Source: Rufibacter roseus
Lineage (GTDB): Bacteria > Bacteroidota > Bacteroidia > Cytophagales > Hymenobacteraceae
DNA: 64,000 nucleotides
NCBI RefSeq assembly: GCF_001647285.1
Contig: NZ_LRML01000001.1
Location: 310,001-374,000 of the forward strand
Reading direction: 5' to 3'
Program-made: the position numbers and the translations under genes
Shown here: positions 1-9,592 of the stretch, one piece after another
Numbering within the stretch: the first letter of the stretch is position 1
Layout: every line of letters begins with the position of its first letter
Notes under the pieces: model-generated
Seen by the model: only the letters and a program-made list of their open reading frames with translations
Databases searched by the model: none
Told to the model about the DNA's origin: nothing

Positions 1-1404
1 GAGCCGCAGCGGGTAAGTGCAGCAAGCCCTAACTTTAATTACTGGAATTCTGGTTATAACCGCATACGCAGGCTCAATGAGCTAATGTATGGTATCAATA
101 ACTATGCAGACGGGCTTACTGCGGAACAGAAAACGCTTTATGAGGCAGAAGCAAGGTTTATCAGGGGGTATGTGTATTTCTGGTTGGTAAAGCTTCACGG
201 AAGCGTGGTTTTATTACCTGAGCTTACATCAGAGCCAAATAACCCAAGGGCAAGTGAAGAGGAAAGTTGGAATTTTGTACTGGCAGATTTTGCTTTTGCT
301 GCAGAGCATTTGCCTACCAAGGCTGAGGGTGGTGCTGCTTGGAGAGGACGGGCCACAAAAGATGCTGCCTATGCCTTAATGGCCAGAGCGGCCTTGTATG
401 CTGGCTCTATTGCCGAATATGATAATAAGCAGTTTAACAATGACCCATTAACTGGTGTTCCTGCTGCCAAAAAGAACGAATATTACCAAATAGCTGCCGA
501 TGCGGCCGGTGAGGTAATGAAAATGGGGTACAGCCTTCCTAAGGATTTTACCGGCATGTTCACCAACCCTAATAACAGTGAGGCCATTTTCTCAGTAGAT
601 TACCAACGCCCAGGGGTGACCCACACCTATGACAGCAGATTCTCTCCGCCCGTTGCCGCCGCAAGTAACCGAGCTGAGGGTGTACCTACCGCGGAGCTGG
701 TAGAGGAGTTTGAAATGGCCAATGGGGAAGAGTTCTCCTGGTCTAATCCAGCCCATGCCGCTGCCCCATATGCTAATCGGGATCCAAGATTTTATGGTAC
801 CGTTCTTTACAATGGTGCCGTTTGGCAAGGACGAACCCTTGAAACATTTGTAGGCGGAAATGTAGGTTTTGTAGAGTATGGCACAGATGCTAACCCAAGT
901 AATACAGTTACTGGCTACTATGTACGCAAATATTTAGATCCAACCAATACCACTTTCGCCCAAAATAGATCTGCCCAATCTTGGATGGTGATACGCTACG
1001 CTGAAGTGCTACTTATCTATGCAGAGGCGCAGTTGAAACTCGGCAACTTATCTGAGGCTAGAAATGCTATCAATCAGGTAAGAGGAAGAGCAGACTTGCC
1101 AAATACCCAAGCCCAGACGGCAGCTGACCTCATGGAGGCCATAGAACATGAGCGTATTGTAGAGTTAGCGTTTGAAGGACATAGGTACTGGGATCTACGC
1201 CGCTGGAGAAAAGCCCACACAGTTCTTAACAACCTGCGCGTGCATGGTGATAAAATCACTAAAAACGCTGCTGGAGACTTACAATATCAGAGAGTAGATG
1301 CTGACAAGCAGGACCGCAGATTCTTGTCTCAGATGTATTACATCCCGCTTCCGCAGGGAGAAATTGCAAATAACCGGGCATTAACCCAAATACAAGGTTG
1401 GTAA
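1..1404 (+). CDS. SusD/RagB-family outer-membrane lipoprotein, 3' part
   Basis: The reading frame is open from base 1, so the gene starts before the window and its signal peptide and N-terminal helices are missing. About 467 residues remain. The visible part has the TPR-like helical region of SusD (FIRGYVYFWLVKLHG, then DAAYALMARAALYAG) and the classic C-terminal SusD block, with YAEVLLIYAEAQ, EHERIVELAFEGHRYWDLRRW and a final IPLPQGEIANN. SusD proteins sit on the cell surface as a lid over a SusC TonB-dependent channel and bind the glycan before import. The partner susC should lie just upstream, outside the window. The next lipoprotein gene begins 17 nt after the stop, so the two are probably co-transcribed. 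The substrate cannot be read from sequence. Confidence 0.93.
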   Translation, partial: EPQRVSAASPNFNYWNSGYNRIRRLNELMYGINNYADGLTAEQKTLYEAEARFIRGYVYFWLVKLHGSVVLLPELTSEPNNPRASEEESWNFVLADFAFAAEHLPTKAEGGAAWRGRATKDAAYALMARAALYAGSIAEYDNKQFNNDPLTGVPAAKKNEYYQIAADAAGEVMKMGYSLPKDFTGMFTNPNNSEAIFSVDYQRPGVTHTYDSRFSPPVAAASNRAEGVPTAELVEEFEMANGEEFSWSNPAHAAAPYANRDPRFYGTVLYNGAVWQGRTLETFVGGNVGFVEYGTDANPSNTVTGYYVRKYLDPTNTTFAQNRSAQSWMVIRYAEVLLIYAEAQLKLGNLSEARNAINQVRGRADLPNTQAQTAADLMEAIEHERIVELAFEGHRYWDLRRWRKAHTVLNNLRVHGDKITKNAAGDLQYQRVDADKQDRRFLSQMYYIPLPQGEIANNRALTQIQGW

Positions 1405-1421
1405 CATCTAAACTGTTTGAA

Positions 1422-3059
1422 ATGAAAAGAAATTTCTATAGCTATACTGTGTTTCTTTTTAGCCTGCTGTTTCTAGCGGGCTGTGAGACACCAGAGCCTT
1501 TTGAAAATAATGATAACAACCAGTTGTCAGATATTTGGCTCACCATTCCAGGGCAGAAAGATGCTCGCTTTAATGGCACCTACAGTGCTAACGGAGAAAC
1601 GATCACTTTTGAAATACCCCATTTCTTCCCAGCTGAATCTGATAATCAGGTGGACCTGAAAAATTTGGTTTTAAGAGCCAATATTCCGGTAGATGCCAGA
1701 ATCAGCCCTGCCTTGGGTAATCCAATGGATCTGACCGAACCAATTAAAATTGACATTGCCTCGGGTACAGGGGCGGTGAAATCTTACTGGGTAGAAGTAA
1801 AAAAAGTAGCAGACCTATCAGTAAAAACTGTAAGCATAGAAGTAGATGGTCAAGAAATCAATGGATTTGAACGCAATGGCGAACTGATTTTCTATGTGGT
1901 TCCTGGGGTAGATGTGTCTAATGCTACTTTGAACATAGGAATTAGTCGTCACTCCACTTCTTCACTTCCTTCTGGTTCAAAAATAGATTTGACAAATCCG
2001 GTTCCGGTAACCATTACAGGTGTAGATGGCACTACCAAAACCTATACACTCATGGCGGTGCCTCCGCAGAAGTTAAATTACGGTATTGGTATCACTAGAA
2101 AGCTATTTATTAAAATAGGATCAGAAATAGGTGGTTTTGGCGCGCATACAGAAACAAGCATGTCTGTTAGTGGAGATCACCTAATAATTGGCACAAACAC
2201 CACTCCGTCAAGATACCGCATTCTTAACAGATTCACTGGCGCGCTTGTAGGGGATATGACTATGCCAAGTGCCTCTTTCCGCTCTTTCTCTATGGTAAGT
2301 GATGAAGAAGGACATATCATTGGCTCTTCTTACACCCCTAAGAACTCAAACTTCCTGATCTATAAATGGGACAATGCCATGGATCAGACACCTGAGCTGC
2401 TTATTACTTATAAAAATGAGTCTAATGCAGCAACAGACGGAGCGCTTGGCAGAAGGTTGAGTGTGTATGGCAACCTGAATACTAATGCAGTGATCATGGC
2501 CACTGAGTCTAGAAACCCGGTGATTCTGAAGTGGGTAGTAACTGGCGGACAGTTGGTGAGCCAGACTCCAGAGAAAATCACTTACGGTGACCCAATAGGT
2601 GCCTGGCCATTCGTCTCAGATGCACAGCCTATTTCGGCTTCTCCTAATACAGACTTCTTCTTGAATTATGCCAGTGAGATAGCTTTAGTAAGCGGTACTA
2701 CCGGCAGACGTATCTCAGCAATTCCTAATACCCCAGCCCTGGTAGGTGTGTTCCACATGCCAATAGATTACTTTGAGTTTAATAACGCTAAGTATATTGG
2801 AATAGCAGAATATCTAACCTCCACACTGGATCAGGCAAGAATTGCAGTTTTTGATGTAACAGACCCAGCCAATATTAATGGTGCATCCGCAGCAACAAAG
2901 GTGTTTACTTCAGATCAGGTTTCTGGTACCGCAAACCCTAACGGTACGGCTGACATTGAGGTAATGGTATCTCCGGACGGTGAAAAAGCTTGGGCCTATC
3001 TGTTACTCACCAACGGTGGTATCATTGGCTATGAACTAACCAATTATGATCCTAATTAA
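1422..3059 (+). CDS. Surface lipoprotein with tandem N-terminal beta domains (DUF5018-like)
   Basis: I chose the ATG at 1422 (MKRNFYSYTV) over a TTG at 1398, because it places a signal peptide with lipobox LAGC at the N-terminus. The protein is 545 residues. Residues about 30-120 and 125-215 look like two related beta-sandwich repeats, each ending in a KSYWVEV or KTYTLMA strand. The remaining ~320 residues are rich in short beta repeats and suggest a propeller-like binding domain. Such lipoproteins follow susD in many Bacteroidota glycan loci and act as extra surface glycan-binding proteins. No catalytic motif is visible. The DUF5018 assignment is from overall resemblance and is only moderately secure. 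Confidence 0.7.
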   Translation: MKRNFYSYTVFLFSLLFLAGCETPEPFENNDNNQLSDIWLTIPGQKDARFNGTYSANGETITFEIPHFFPAESDNQVDLKNLVLRANIPVDARISPALGNPMDLTEPIKIDIASGTGAVKSYWVEVKKVADLSVKTVSIEVDGQEINGFERNGELIFYVVPGVDVSNATLNIGISRHSTSSLPSGSKIDLTNPVPVTITGVDGTTKTYTLMAVPPQKLNYGIGITRKLFIKIGSEIGGFGAHTETSMSVSGDHLIIGTNTTPSRYRILNRFTGALVGDMTMPSASFRSFSMVSDEEGHIIGSSYTPKNSNFLIYKWDNAMDQTPELLITYKNESNAATDGALGRRLSVYGNLNTNAVIMATESRNPVILKWVVTGGQLVSQTPEKITYGDPIGAWPFVSDAQPISASPNTDFFLNYASEIALVSGTTGRRISAIPNTPALVGVFHMPIDYFEFNNAKYIGIAEYLTSTLDQARIAVFDVTDPANINGASAATKVFTSDQVSGTANPNGTADIEVMVSPDGEKAWAYLLLTNGGIIGYELTNYDPN

Positions 3060-3085
3060 GAAACATAATTAGAAGCTGGCAAAAA

Positions 3086-3127
3086 CTATCAGTACAGGTG
3101 TTTGAACAGACTCACCTGTACTGATAG
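3086..3127. terminator. Perfect 15-bp hairpin after the surface lipoprotein gene
   Basis: Arms CTATCAGTACAGGTG and CACCTGTACTGATAG pair perfectly around a 12-nt loop. The hairpin lies 27 nt after the stop codon at 3059. The downstream sequence is CCTTTGGG with no long T-run, so it may be a weak terminator or a 3'-end stabiliser that sets different mRNA levels for the SusCD part and the downstream enzymes. Confidence 0.5.
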
Positions 3128-3181
3128 CCTTTGGGTGTGGTAAGAATGGGTGGGGTCTTTTAAGTGGTTCAATAATTTTAA

Positions 3182-4585
3182 ATGCAGATGATGATGTTCA
3201 ATAAAATCAAGTACTTTCTTCTAGCAAGCTGCCTTTTTCTGGCAGCCTGTGAAAGCAGTCCAGAAGAGGAGGTAACTCCTAAACCTGAGCCAGAGGTTCC
3301 TGTTGAAGAAAAAGACAAGGAAGTGTTAGTATGGATTGAGGCAAGGGCCAATATATTTGGGACTTATGGTAAATTCAATAAAACTGAAACCATCTTGGAA
3401 GTGCTTGATTCTCTGCAAAACGTTGGGGTAACAGGGATGGTGGTTGATGTAAAAGGAATTAATGGATATACTATATACCCAAGCACCATAGCTCGCCAAT
3501 TAACCACTTTAGAGGGTCGTACTCTGCCACAGGAAGTTGATTATCTAGATTATTTAATTACTGAAGGGCACAAGCGGAATCTGAAAGTATATGCTTCAGT
3601 AGGCGTATTTGTGGAAGGTGACAATTATAGAAAACTAGGGAAAGTGTTTGACGACCCTACCTTCAAAAATGTTTACCAGAACATCGTCTGTGATGTAAAC
3701 GGTAACCGGGTTCCTATCACTTCTACAGGAGCCAATGGCTTTGTAAACCCGGCCCGCCCAGAGGTACAGGCTTATGAGCAGAGCATAGTAAAAGAAGTAG
3801 TAAGCCGGTACAACATTGACGGAATCATGCTGGATTACTGCCGCTATAATGACATAAACGGTGACTTTTCAGATTTCAGTAAAGAAAAGTTTATTGAATT
3901 CTTAGAGCAAAAGTTCCAGGACAACATGGCCAAAGCAATGGTTTTCCCTACTGACATAGTTTCTTCATGGAGAACCACCAGCGGACAAGTAGTGCCTGCC
4001 TCTACTGGTAAGTACTATAAAAAATGGCTCATGTTTAGAGCTAAAACCATCTACGACTTTGTGAAAAGTACCAAAGAAGAGGTGAAGAAAATCAAGCCAA
4101 ATATCAAGTTCGGGGCCTATGTGGGTTCTTGGTACACCAGCTACTATCAGGTAGGGGTGAATTGGGCCAGCAAGACGTATGACCCATTTAATGACCCCAC
4201 TATACGGTTTGACTGGGCTTATCCAGGGTACAATGACTATGGATACGGTGATGAACTGGATCTACTCATGACGGGCAACTACTTTAAATATGTAAAGCTG
4301 GCAGATGTTCCTTCCGCCACAAACCAATACCACTGGTGGAGTATAGAAGGGTCTTTGAATGCTGGTAAATATCTTACGAAGGGTAAAGTGCCGCTCTTAG
4401 GAAGCATTGATATGGGCAACGTTACTTGGGACAAGAAAGAAGACATCACCCGCGCCATTCAGCATATCATCCAAAACTCAGACGGAATAATGCTTTTTGA
4501 TGTCTGCCATGTATATGCGCCCCAATGGAACCAGTTTAAGGAGCCACTATGGGAAGAAATCAAAGAAGGAATCGGGAAGAAGTAA
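3182..4585 (+). CDS. GHL10-family (family 10-like) glycoside hydrolase lipoprotein
   Basis: This 467-residue lipoprotein has a signal peptide ending LFLAACESS. Start codons at 3182, 3188, 3191 and 3194 are all in frame and cannot be separated by sequence. The body is a TIM-barrel protein of the GHL10/YngK (DUF187) type. Typical parts are VTGMVVDVKGINGYTIYPS near the N-terminus, VNPARPEV, YNIDGIMLDYCRY (barrel strand with an Asp in the active-site position), KFGAYVGSWYTSYY, and SDGIMLFDVCHV near the end. Family members are thought to cleave glycosidic bonds in cell-wall or amino-sugar polymers, but few have been tested biochemically. It is a tandem paralogue of the gene at 4736. The order after SusD and before a NagX-like gene fits an amino-sugar locus. 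Confidence 0.82.
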   Translation: MQMMMFNKIKYFLLASCLFLAACESSPEEEVTPKPEPEVPVEEKDKEVLVWIEARANIFGTYGKFNKTETILEVLDSLQNVGVTGMVVDVKGINGYTIYPSTIARQLTTLEGRTLPQEVDYLDYLITEGHKRNLKVYASVGVFVEGDNYRKLGKVFDDPTFKNVYQNIVCDVNGNRVPITSTGANGFVNPARPEVQAYEQSIVKEVVSRYNIDGIMLDYCRYNDINGDFSDFSKEKFIEFLEQKFQDNMAKAMVFPTDIVSSWRTTSGQVVPASTGKYYKKWLMFRAKTIYDFVKSTKEEVKKIKPNIKFGAYVGSWYTSYYQVGVNWASKTYDPFNDPTIRFDWAYPGYNDYGYGDELDLLMTGNYFKYVKLADVPSATNQYHWWSIEGSLNAGKYLTKGKVPLLGSIDMGNVTWDKKEDITRAIQHIIQNSDGIMLFDVCHVYAPQWNQFKEPLWEEIKEGIGKK

Positions 4586-4735
4586 GTATAACCATACCCC
4601 TCAATTAATTTGTTCCCCCTGCCTTTCATGGTGTGGAGATGGGCAAAGACAGGAATTCCTTCTCTGTGTGACCCGTGTGGGCATTACCCAACCAATTTAA
4701 ATAGAATCACAGTTTCCCCTAATACATAATCTTAA

Positions 4736-6094
4736 ATGAACAAGCCTACCCTTCCTGTACTTGTACTTCTGCTGGCGCTATTTTCTATGTGCGGCAGACC
4801 AAATACCGTCTCCTCTACTGCCGGAAGTACTCAGAAACAGACGACACAGAAACGGAACCTCCTTTATTTTGACGCTACGGCAAATTTTAAGCGTTTTGCT
4901 TACCAAGATTCCATAAAATACTATTTGGCCAAGTCTAAAGATGCCGGCGTAACCGACGTGATTGTTGATGTAAAACCAATTACCGGGGAAGTGCTTTACC
5001 CTAGTAAAATAGCTCCAGTAATGAACGAGTGGTCTGGATTTACCAAGCCAGGGGGCTTTGACTTACTTACCGTGTTCATTGAGGAGGCGCATAAGCTAGG
5101 GATGACGGTGCATGCCTCTACCAACACCTTTGTGGCTGGCCATAACTATTTTGACCGTGGTGTTGTGTACAATGATCCTACAAAAAAGCATTGGCAATCA
5201 TTGAATTACCTGCCCAAGGGTATGACTCCTATTACCCAGATCAAAACCAAATACTCGGCCATGACAAACCCTGCCTTGCCAGAGGTGCGGCAGTATGAGT
5301 TGTCTGTCTTAAAAGAATTAATCACCATGTACCCTAAGCTTGACGGCATTGTGCTGGACCGTGTTCGGTATGATGGCATAGAGGCAGATTTCTCTGAGGC
5401 ATCCCGAAAAATGTTTGAGCAGTACATCGGGCAGAAGGTGACGAACTTCCCCGCAGATATCTACACCTATTCCACCACTGCCAAAAACAAAGACGGCAAG
5501 CCCGAGCGCGTACGGGGGCCATTGTTCAATCAATGGATTGAGTGGCGGGCCAAGGTTATCCATGATTTTATCTATGAGGCCAGGGCAGAACTGAAGAAAA
5601 TCAATCCGAATCTGATCTTCGGTGATTATACCGGTTCCTGGTATCCTACTTACTATGAGGTAGGGGTGAACTGGGCCAGCAAAGAATATGACCCTTCAGA
5701 GAAGTTTGACTGGGCCTCCAAGAACTACAAGAACTTCGGCTATGCCGAAGCCCTGGATCTGTACACTACCGGCAGCTACTACTTTGAGGTAGAGAAGAAA
5801 GAGGCCAAAAACATAGACCCCAATACCGTGAACAGAACGGAGGCCGGCCAGGACAAAGGCACGGATGACTGGTACACCGTAGAAGGCTCCGCTGAAATGG
5901 CCATGAAAATTACCAAAGGTAAGGTGCCAGTTTATGCCGGGATTTATGTAGAACAATATGAAGATGACCGCGAACAGTTTGTGAAAGCCTTGAAAATGTG
6001 CCGGGCCAAGTCAGACGGGGCTATGGTCTTTGACATTGTGCACGTGATCAATAAGGGCTGGTGGAATGAACTGAAAAGAGGCCTTACAGAATAG
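4736..6094 (+). CDS. GHL10-family glycoside hydrolase lipoprotein, second tandem copy
   Basis: This 452-residue protein starts MNKPTLPVLVLLLALF and has a likely lipid-anchored Cys in FSMCGRP. The barrel repeats the signatures of the upstream paralogue: VTDVIVDVKPITGEVLYPS, TNPALPEVRQYE, LDGIVLDRVRYDG, FGDYTGSWYPTYYEVGVNWA and SDGAMVFDIVHV. It has an extra insertion (residues about 345-365, around AKNIDPNTVNRTEAGQ) absent from the first copy, so the two may prefer different substrates or chain positions. The 150-nt gap from the first copy has no palindrome. The gene is followed directly by a perfect palindromic repeat at 6101. Confidence 0.82.
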   Translation: MNKPTLPVLVLLLALFSMCGRPNTVSSTAGSTQKQTTQKRNLLYFDATANFKRFAYQDSIKYYLAKSKDAGVTDVIVDVKPITGEVLYPSKIAPVMNEWSGFTKPGGFDLLTVFIEEAHKLGMTVHASTNTFVAGHNYFDRGVVYNDPTKKHWQSLNYLPKGMTPITQIKTKYSAMTNPALPEVRQYELSVLKELITMYPKLDGIVLDRVRYDGIEADFSEASRKMFEQYIGQKVTNFPADIYTYSTTAKNKDGKPERVRGPLFNQWIEWRAKVIHDFIYEARAELKKINPNLIFGDYTGSWYPTYYEVGVNWASKEYDPSEKFDWASKNYKNFGYAEALDLYTTGSYYFEVEKKEAKNIDPNTVNRTEAGQDKGTDDWYTVEGSAEMAMKITKGKVPVYAGIYVEQYEDDREQFVKALKMCRAKSDGAMVFDIVHVINKGWWNELKRGLTE

Positions 6095-6100
6095 AAAAGT

Positions 6101-6138
6101 TGTTTTGGGGCTGTTTTTCTAAAAACAGCCCCAAAACA
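6101..6138. repeat. Intergenic palindrome, near-ideal family member
   Basis: Arms TGTTTTGGGGCTGTTTTT and AAAAACAGCCCCAAAACA are perfect 18-bp complements around the loop CT. It begins 6 nt after the stop of the second GHL10 gene. Because it ends in AAAACA on both strands, it lacks the T-run of an intrinsic terminator. Confidence 0.9.
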
Positions 6139-6186
6139 GAATACAAACAAGCTCAGAGTAGGAGATAAAGAGAGACCTCAAAAAGC

Positions 6187-7653
6187 ATGACCGTAGTAAC
6201 ATCACAGGTTTTGGAAGCCGCCCCGGTAGAGGTGCAGAAGCATTTGGCTTCTGTAACTGCACCTGCGCGCGCGTTCGGACTAGATGCTTTACGCGGGCTG
6301 GCCATTATAGGAATGGTGTTTTCCGGGGTGTTTCCGCATGAAAGCCCATGGCCGGGGTGGATGTTCCATGCCCAGGTAGGGCCTCCGGATTTTACCTATA
6401 CCCCAACCGTACCGGGCATTACCTGGGTAGACCTGGTGTTTCCGTTTTTCCTGTTCTCCATGGGGGCTGCCTTTCCGTTGGCCATGAGCCGAAAAATTGG
6501 TCAGGGGCAAACGGGCGAGGTTCTCCTGAATGTTCTAAAGCGGGGAGCGTTGCTGGTCTTTTTCGCAATTGTCATACGCAATCTGAACTGGTTTGGTTTG
6601 CAGGGGCCTGGCTGGGTAAACCAACTGACCTCACTGATCACTTTTGCATGCTTTTTTCTGGTATTCATGCGGTTCACTTCGCTAAAAGGGAGCCAGGAAG
6701 TGCTGGTAAAGTTGATTGGCTTTATAGTGATAGCTGGATTGGTATGGGCGCATGATAGCTTCACCGCTTTTGAATTCTCCAAAAGTAACAACGACATCAT
6801 TATAGTGGTATTGGCGAATATGGCGGTGGTTGGCTCTGTAATATGGTTGCTTACCCGCGGAAATATTCTTCTCAGAATGGGCGTGTTGGCTTTGTTTGCC
6901 GCCGTTTGGCTTACCCATGAAATAGAAGGCAGCTGGACAAGTGCCATCTATAACTTTCACCCGTCCCTGAATTGGATGTATCAGTTTAGGTTTCTGAAGT
7001 ATTTGTGCATAGTGCTACCCGGTTCAATATTGGGTGACCTGATGCTTAAGTACAGAACCGTTGGTGAAACCACTGGAAAAGGCTCCATTTCTAAGCTGTT
7101 ACTGGGTAGCCTTTGTTTGGCATTGGTCATCATAAACTTGTACGGGCTGTACACACGCCAGATTTACCTCACGCTGGCCGTAGATGCTGTGCTTTGCCTG
7201 GTAGGTTTTTGCTTATTGCACAAAACCATTACGAAGCAAGAACAACTGTGGCGACAGGTCTTTGGATGGGGCGTGTTTCTGTTGTGGCTGGGGTTAGCGT
7301 TTGAGCCTCTTGAAGGCGGTATCAAAAAAGACCCTTCCTCCTTCAGTTATTGGTTTCTGACTTCTGGGCTGGCGTTCTTCACTTATATTCTTTGCGATAT
7401 TCTTTCCCAACGTTTCCATAAAAATCTGTTCTGGAAATCCATTATTCAAAGTGGGCAGAACCCCATGGTGGCCTATGTGGGCACAGCCTTTTTGGTGTCA
7501 CCGCTGTTGGCGCTCACCCACTTTTCTGAGGTGCTGGAAACTCTGCGTGAAATTAATGTTTACCTGGGTATTGTCAAGGCCTTTGTCATTGCCGGGTTGG
7601 TAGTGGCAGTAACGGTCTACACTACCCGAAAGGGGTGGTTCTGGCGTACCTGA
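6187..7653 (+). CDS. NagX/DUF5009-family membrane acyltransferase
   Basis: This 488-residue polytopic membrane protein has about 12 hydrophobic segments. The N-terminal signature FGLDALRGLAIIGMVFSG followed by WVDLVFPFFLFSMGAAFPLA is typical of the DUF5009 / heparan-alpha-glucosaminide N-acetyltransferase (HGSNAT, NagX) family. In the human relative, a membrane His takes acetyl from cytosolic CoA and passes it to glucosamine on the other side. Bacterial members occur next to amino-sugar transporters and hydrolases. Here the gene lies between two GHL10 genes and a sodium:solute symporter, which supports a role in re-acetylating or trapping an amino sugar at the inner membrane. The acceptor is unknown. 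Confidence 0.78.
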   Translation: MTVVTSQVLEAAPVEVQKHLASVTAPARAFGLDALRGLAIIGMVFSGVFPHESPWPGWMFHAQVGPPDFTYTPTVPGITWVDLVFPFFLFSMGAAFPLAMSRKIGQGQTGEVLLNVLKRGALLVFFAIVIRNLNWFGLQGPGWVNQLTSLITFACFFLVFMRFTSLKGSQEVLVKLIGFIVIAGLVWAHDSFTAFEFSKSNNDIIIVVLANMAVVGSVIWLLTRGNILLRMGVLALFAAVWLTHEIEGSWTSAIYNFHPSLNWMYQFRFLKYLCIVLPGSILGDLMLKYRTVGETTGKGSISKLLLGSLCLALVIINLYGLYTRQIYLTLAVDAVLCLVGFCLLHKTITKQEQLWRQVFGWGVFLLWLGLAFEPLEGGIKKDPSSFSYWFLTSGLAFFTYILCDILSQRFHKNLFWKSIIQSGQNPMVAYVGTAFLVSPLLALTHFSEVLETLREINVYLGIVKAFVIAGLVVAVTVYTTRKGWFWRT

Positions 7654-7708
7654 TTTTATTACGATTACAAATAATACGAACACAAACAGATTGCTTTAAA
7701 ATAATAGA

Positions 7709-9589
7709 ATGAGTTTAAGCGGATTAGACATCGGCATCATCATCGCCTATATAGTGGGCATTTTGGGTATTGGCTTTTATATCTCCAAAAGAGCCTCTAA
7801 AGACATGCAAAGCTACTTTTTAGGTGGCAACACCATGAAGTGGTACTACTTGGGTCTAAGCAACGCCTCAGGTATGTTTGACGTGTCGGGCACTATGTGG
7901 ACTGTTATGATCCTGTTTGTCTACGGCCTCAAAAGCGCCTGGATTCCATGGCTGTGGCCAGTGTGGAACCAGGTATTCATCTTCGTGTTTCTTGCCATCT
8001 GGATGCGCCGCTCCAAAGTAATGACGGGCGCGCAGTGGATCACCTTCCGCTTCGGCGACGGCAAAGGCGCCAAGCTCTCACACATCATTATTGTGGCCTT
8101 CGCCATCATAAGTGTGTTAGGGTTTATTGCCTACTTTTTTGAAGGAATAGGTAAACTGTGTACCATCATTCTGCCCTGGGACCTGAGCTTTACCATTGGC
8201 GAATGGGCTGTTTCTTCTGAACGCGGCTATGCGCTGTTGATCTGCCTGATCACTACCATTTACACCGTGAAAGGCGGTATGTACAGCGTGGTGGCCACCG
8301 AGATTCTTCAGTTTATTATCATGACCATCTCTTGCTTCGTGATTGGCTACGTAGCCTATACCTCGGTAACCGGCGAACAGATCAGCGCGGCTATTCCACC
8401 CGGCTGGAAAGACCTCACCTTCGGCTGGACATTGGACATGGACTGGAGCCAAACCGCTTTCCCGGCGGTCAACCAGAAACTGGAAACCGATGGCTTCAGC
8501 CTGTTCGGAGCTCTGTTCATGATGATGCTTTTCAAAGGCATATTTGCTTCTATTGCCGGCCCGGTGCCGTCTTATGACATGCAGCGGGTGCTGGCGGCGC
8601 GTACTCCTTCAGAGGCGGCCAAAATGAGTTTCACCACTATTTGGGTAATGTATATTCCGCGCTATTTAATGGTGGCAGGCTTTGCGGTGCTGGCGCTGGT
8701 TTATCTGGTGCCGGAGATCAGTGGCATGGGGGCTAACATGGACTTTGAGCAAATTCTGCCGCTGGCCATTAACAAGTTTGTACCAAATGGTTTCAGAGGC
8801 TTATTGTTGGCCGGTCTTTTGGCCGCTTTCATGGGTACATTCTCAGCCTTTGTCAATTCGGCCCCGGCGTATATTGTGAATGACATTTACAAGAAGTACA
8901 TCAACCCCAACGCCTCTGACAAAAAGTATGTCCGGATGAGTATTGTTTCGTCCATCCTGTTGGTAATAGCGGGTATCATCTTCGGGTTTAACGCTGGTTC
9001 TTTGAACAAGCTTACGCTCTGGATTACCTCGGCCCTGTACGGTGGCTACGTGGCGGCCAACTTCCTGAAATGGGTGTGGTGGCGCTTCACCGGCTATGGC
9101 TATTTCTACGGCATGCTCTTCGGGTTAATTGCCTCCACCATTAAGCTGTTCGTGTTCCCGGAGATTGTAGACATCTATGTGTTCCCTATCATCTTCGCCT
9201 TTTCGCTGGCCGGTTGCATGATCGGGACCTACATGAGCCCGCTGCCTAACCGCGAGGCCGTGAAAAACTATTACCGCGAAACTCGTCCCTGGGGTTTCTG
9301 GGGCCCTATCAAGCGTGAGGTGATGGCTGAGAACCCTGACTTTGTGCCCAACCAACACGCCGGCCGTGACTGGACCAATATTGTAGTAGGCATTGCCTGG
9401 CAGTTCTCACAAGTCGTGATTCCGATCTATTTCATGATCAGAGAAAATTACTACGCTTTAGGCTGGTCTATAGTGCTGTTGATTACCACGATTATTCTTA
9501 AGAAGAACTGGTGGGATAAGCTAGAGGAATCAGATGTGGAGCCTACGTATGAGAAAGATAGAAAAGAGAAGCTGGTAAAAGTAGGCTAA
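7709..9589 (+). CDS. Sodium:solute symporter (SSS family)
   Basis: This is a 626-residue inner-membrane transporter with about 13-14 membrane spans. The start MSLSGLDIGIIIAYIVGILGIG and the segments SYFLGGNTMKWYYLGLSNASGMFDVSGTMW and GLLLAGLLAAFMGTFSAFVNSAPAYIVNDIY (LAGLLAAFMGT is the typical SSS block) identify a Na+-coupled symporter of the SGLT/NanT/PanF superfamily. Bacteroidota members import sugars, amino sugars or sialic acid. The SGNH esterase gene begins 3 nt after its stop, so the two are translated from one mRNA. From its neighbours (GHL10, NagX-like, GlcNAc 2-epimerase) I infer an amino-sugar or muropeptide-sugar substrate. Confidence 0.88.
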   Translation: MSLSGLDIGIIIAYIVGILGIGFYISKRASKDMQSYFLGGNTMKWYYLGLSNASGMFDVSGTMWTVMILFVYGLKSAWIPWLWPVWNQVFIFVFLAIWMRRSKVMTGAQWITFRFGDGKGAKLSHIIIVAFAIISVLGFIAYFFEGIGKLCTIILPWDLSFTIGEWAVSSERGYALLICLITTIYTVKGGMYSVVATEILQFIIMTISCFVIGYVAYTSVTGEQISAAIPPGWKDLTFGWTLDMDWSQTAFPAVNQKLETDGFSLFGALFMMMLFKGIFASIAGPVPSYDMQRVLAARTPSEAAKMSFTTIWVMYIPRYLMVAGFAVLALVYLVPEISGMGANMDFEQILPLAINKFVPNGFRGLLLAGLLAAFMGTFSAFVNSAPAYIVNDIYKKYINPNASDKKYVRMSIVSSILLVIAGIIFGFNAGSLNKLTLWITSALYGGYVAANFLKWVWWRFTGYGYFYGMLFGLIASTIKLFVFPEIVDIYVFPIIFAFSLAGCMIGTYMSPLPNREAVKNYYRETRPWGFWGPIKREVMAENPDFVPNQHAGRDWTNIVVGIAWQFSQVVIPIYFMIRENYYALGWSIVLLITTIILKKNWWDKLEESDVEPTYEKDRKEKLVKVG

Positions 9590-9592
9590 CTG

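Noticed and set aside
4497-4700. 67-residue + strand frame across the end of the first GHL10 gene
   Set aside because: It overlaps the GHL10 coding end in another frame and has no recognisable features.
6101-6138. The dispersed palindromes as intrinsic terminators
   Set aside because: The 3' arm ends in AAAACA on either strand with no following T-run; separate T-tailed hairpins occur at 13362, 25502 and 35457.
6501-6947. 148-residue - strand frame within the NagX-like gene
   Set aside because: It is antisense to a well-supported membrane protein gene.
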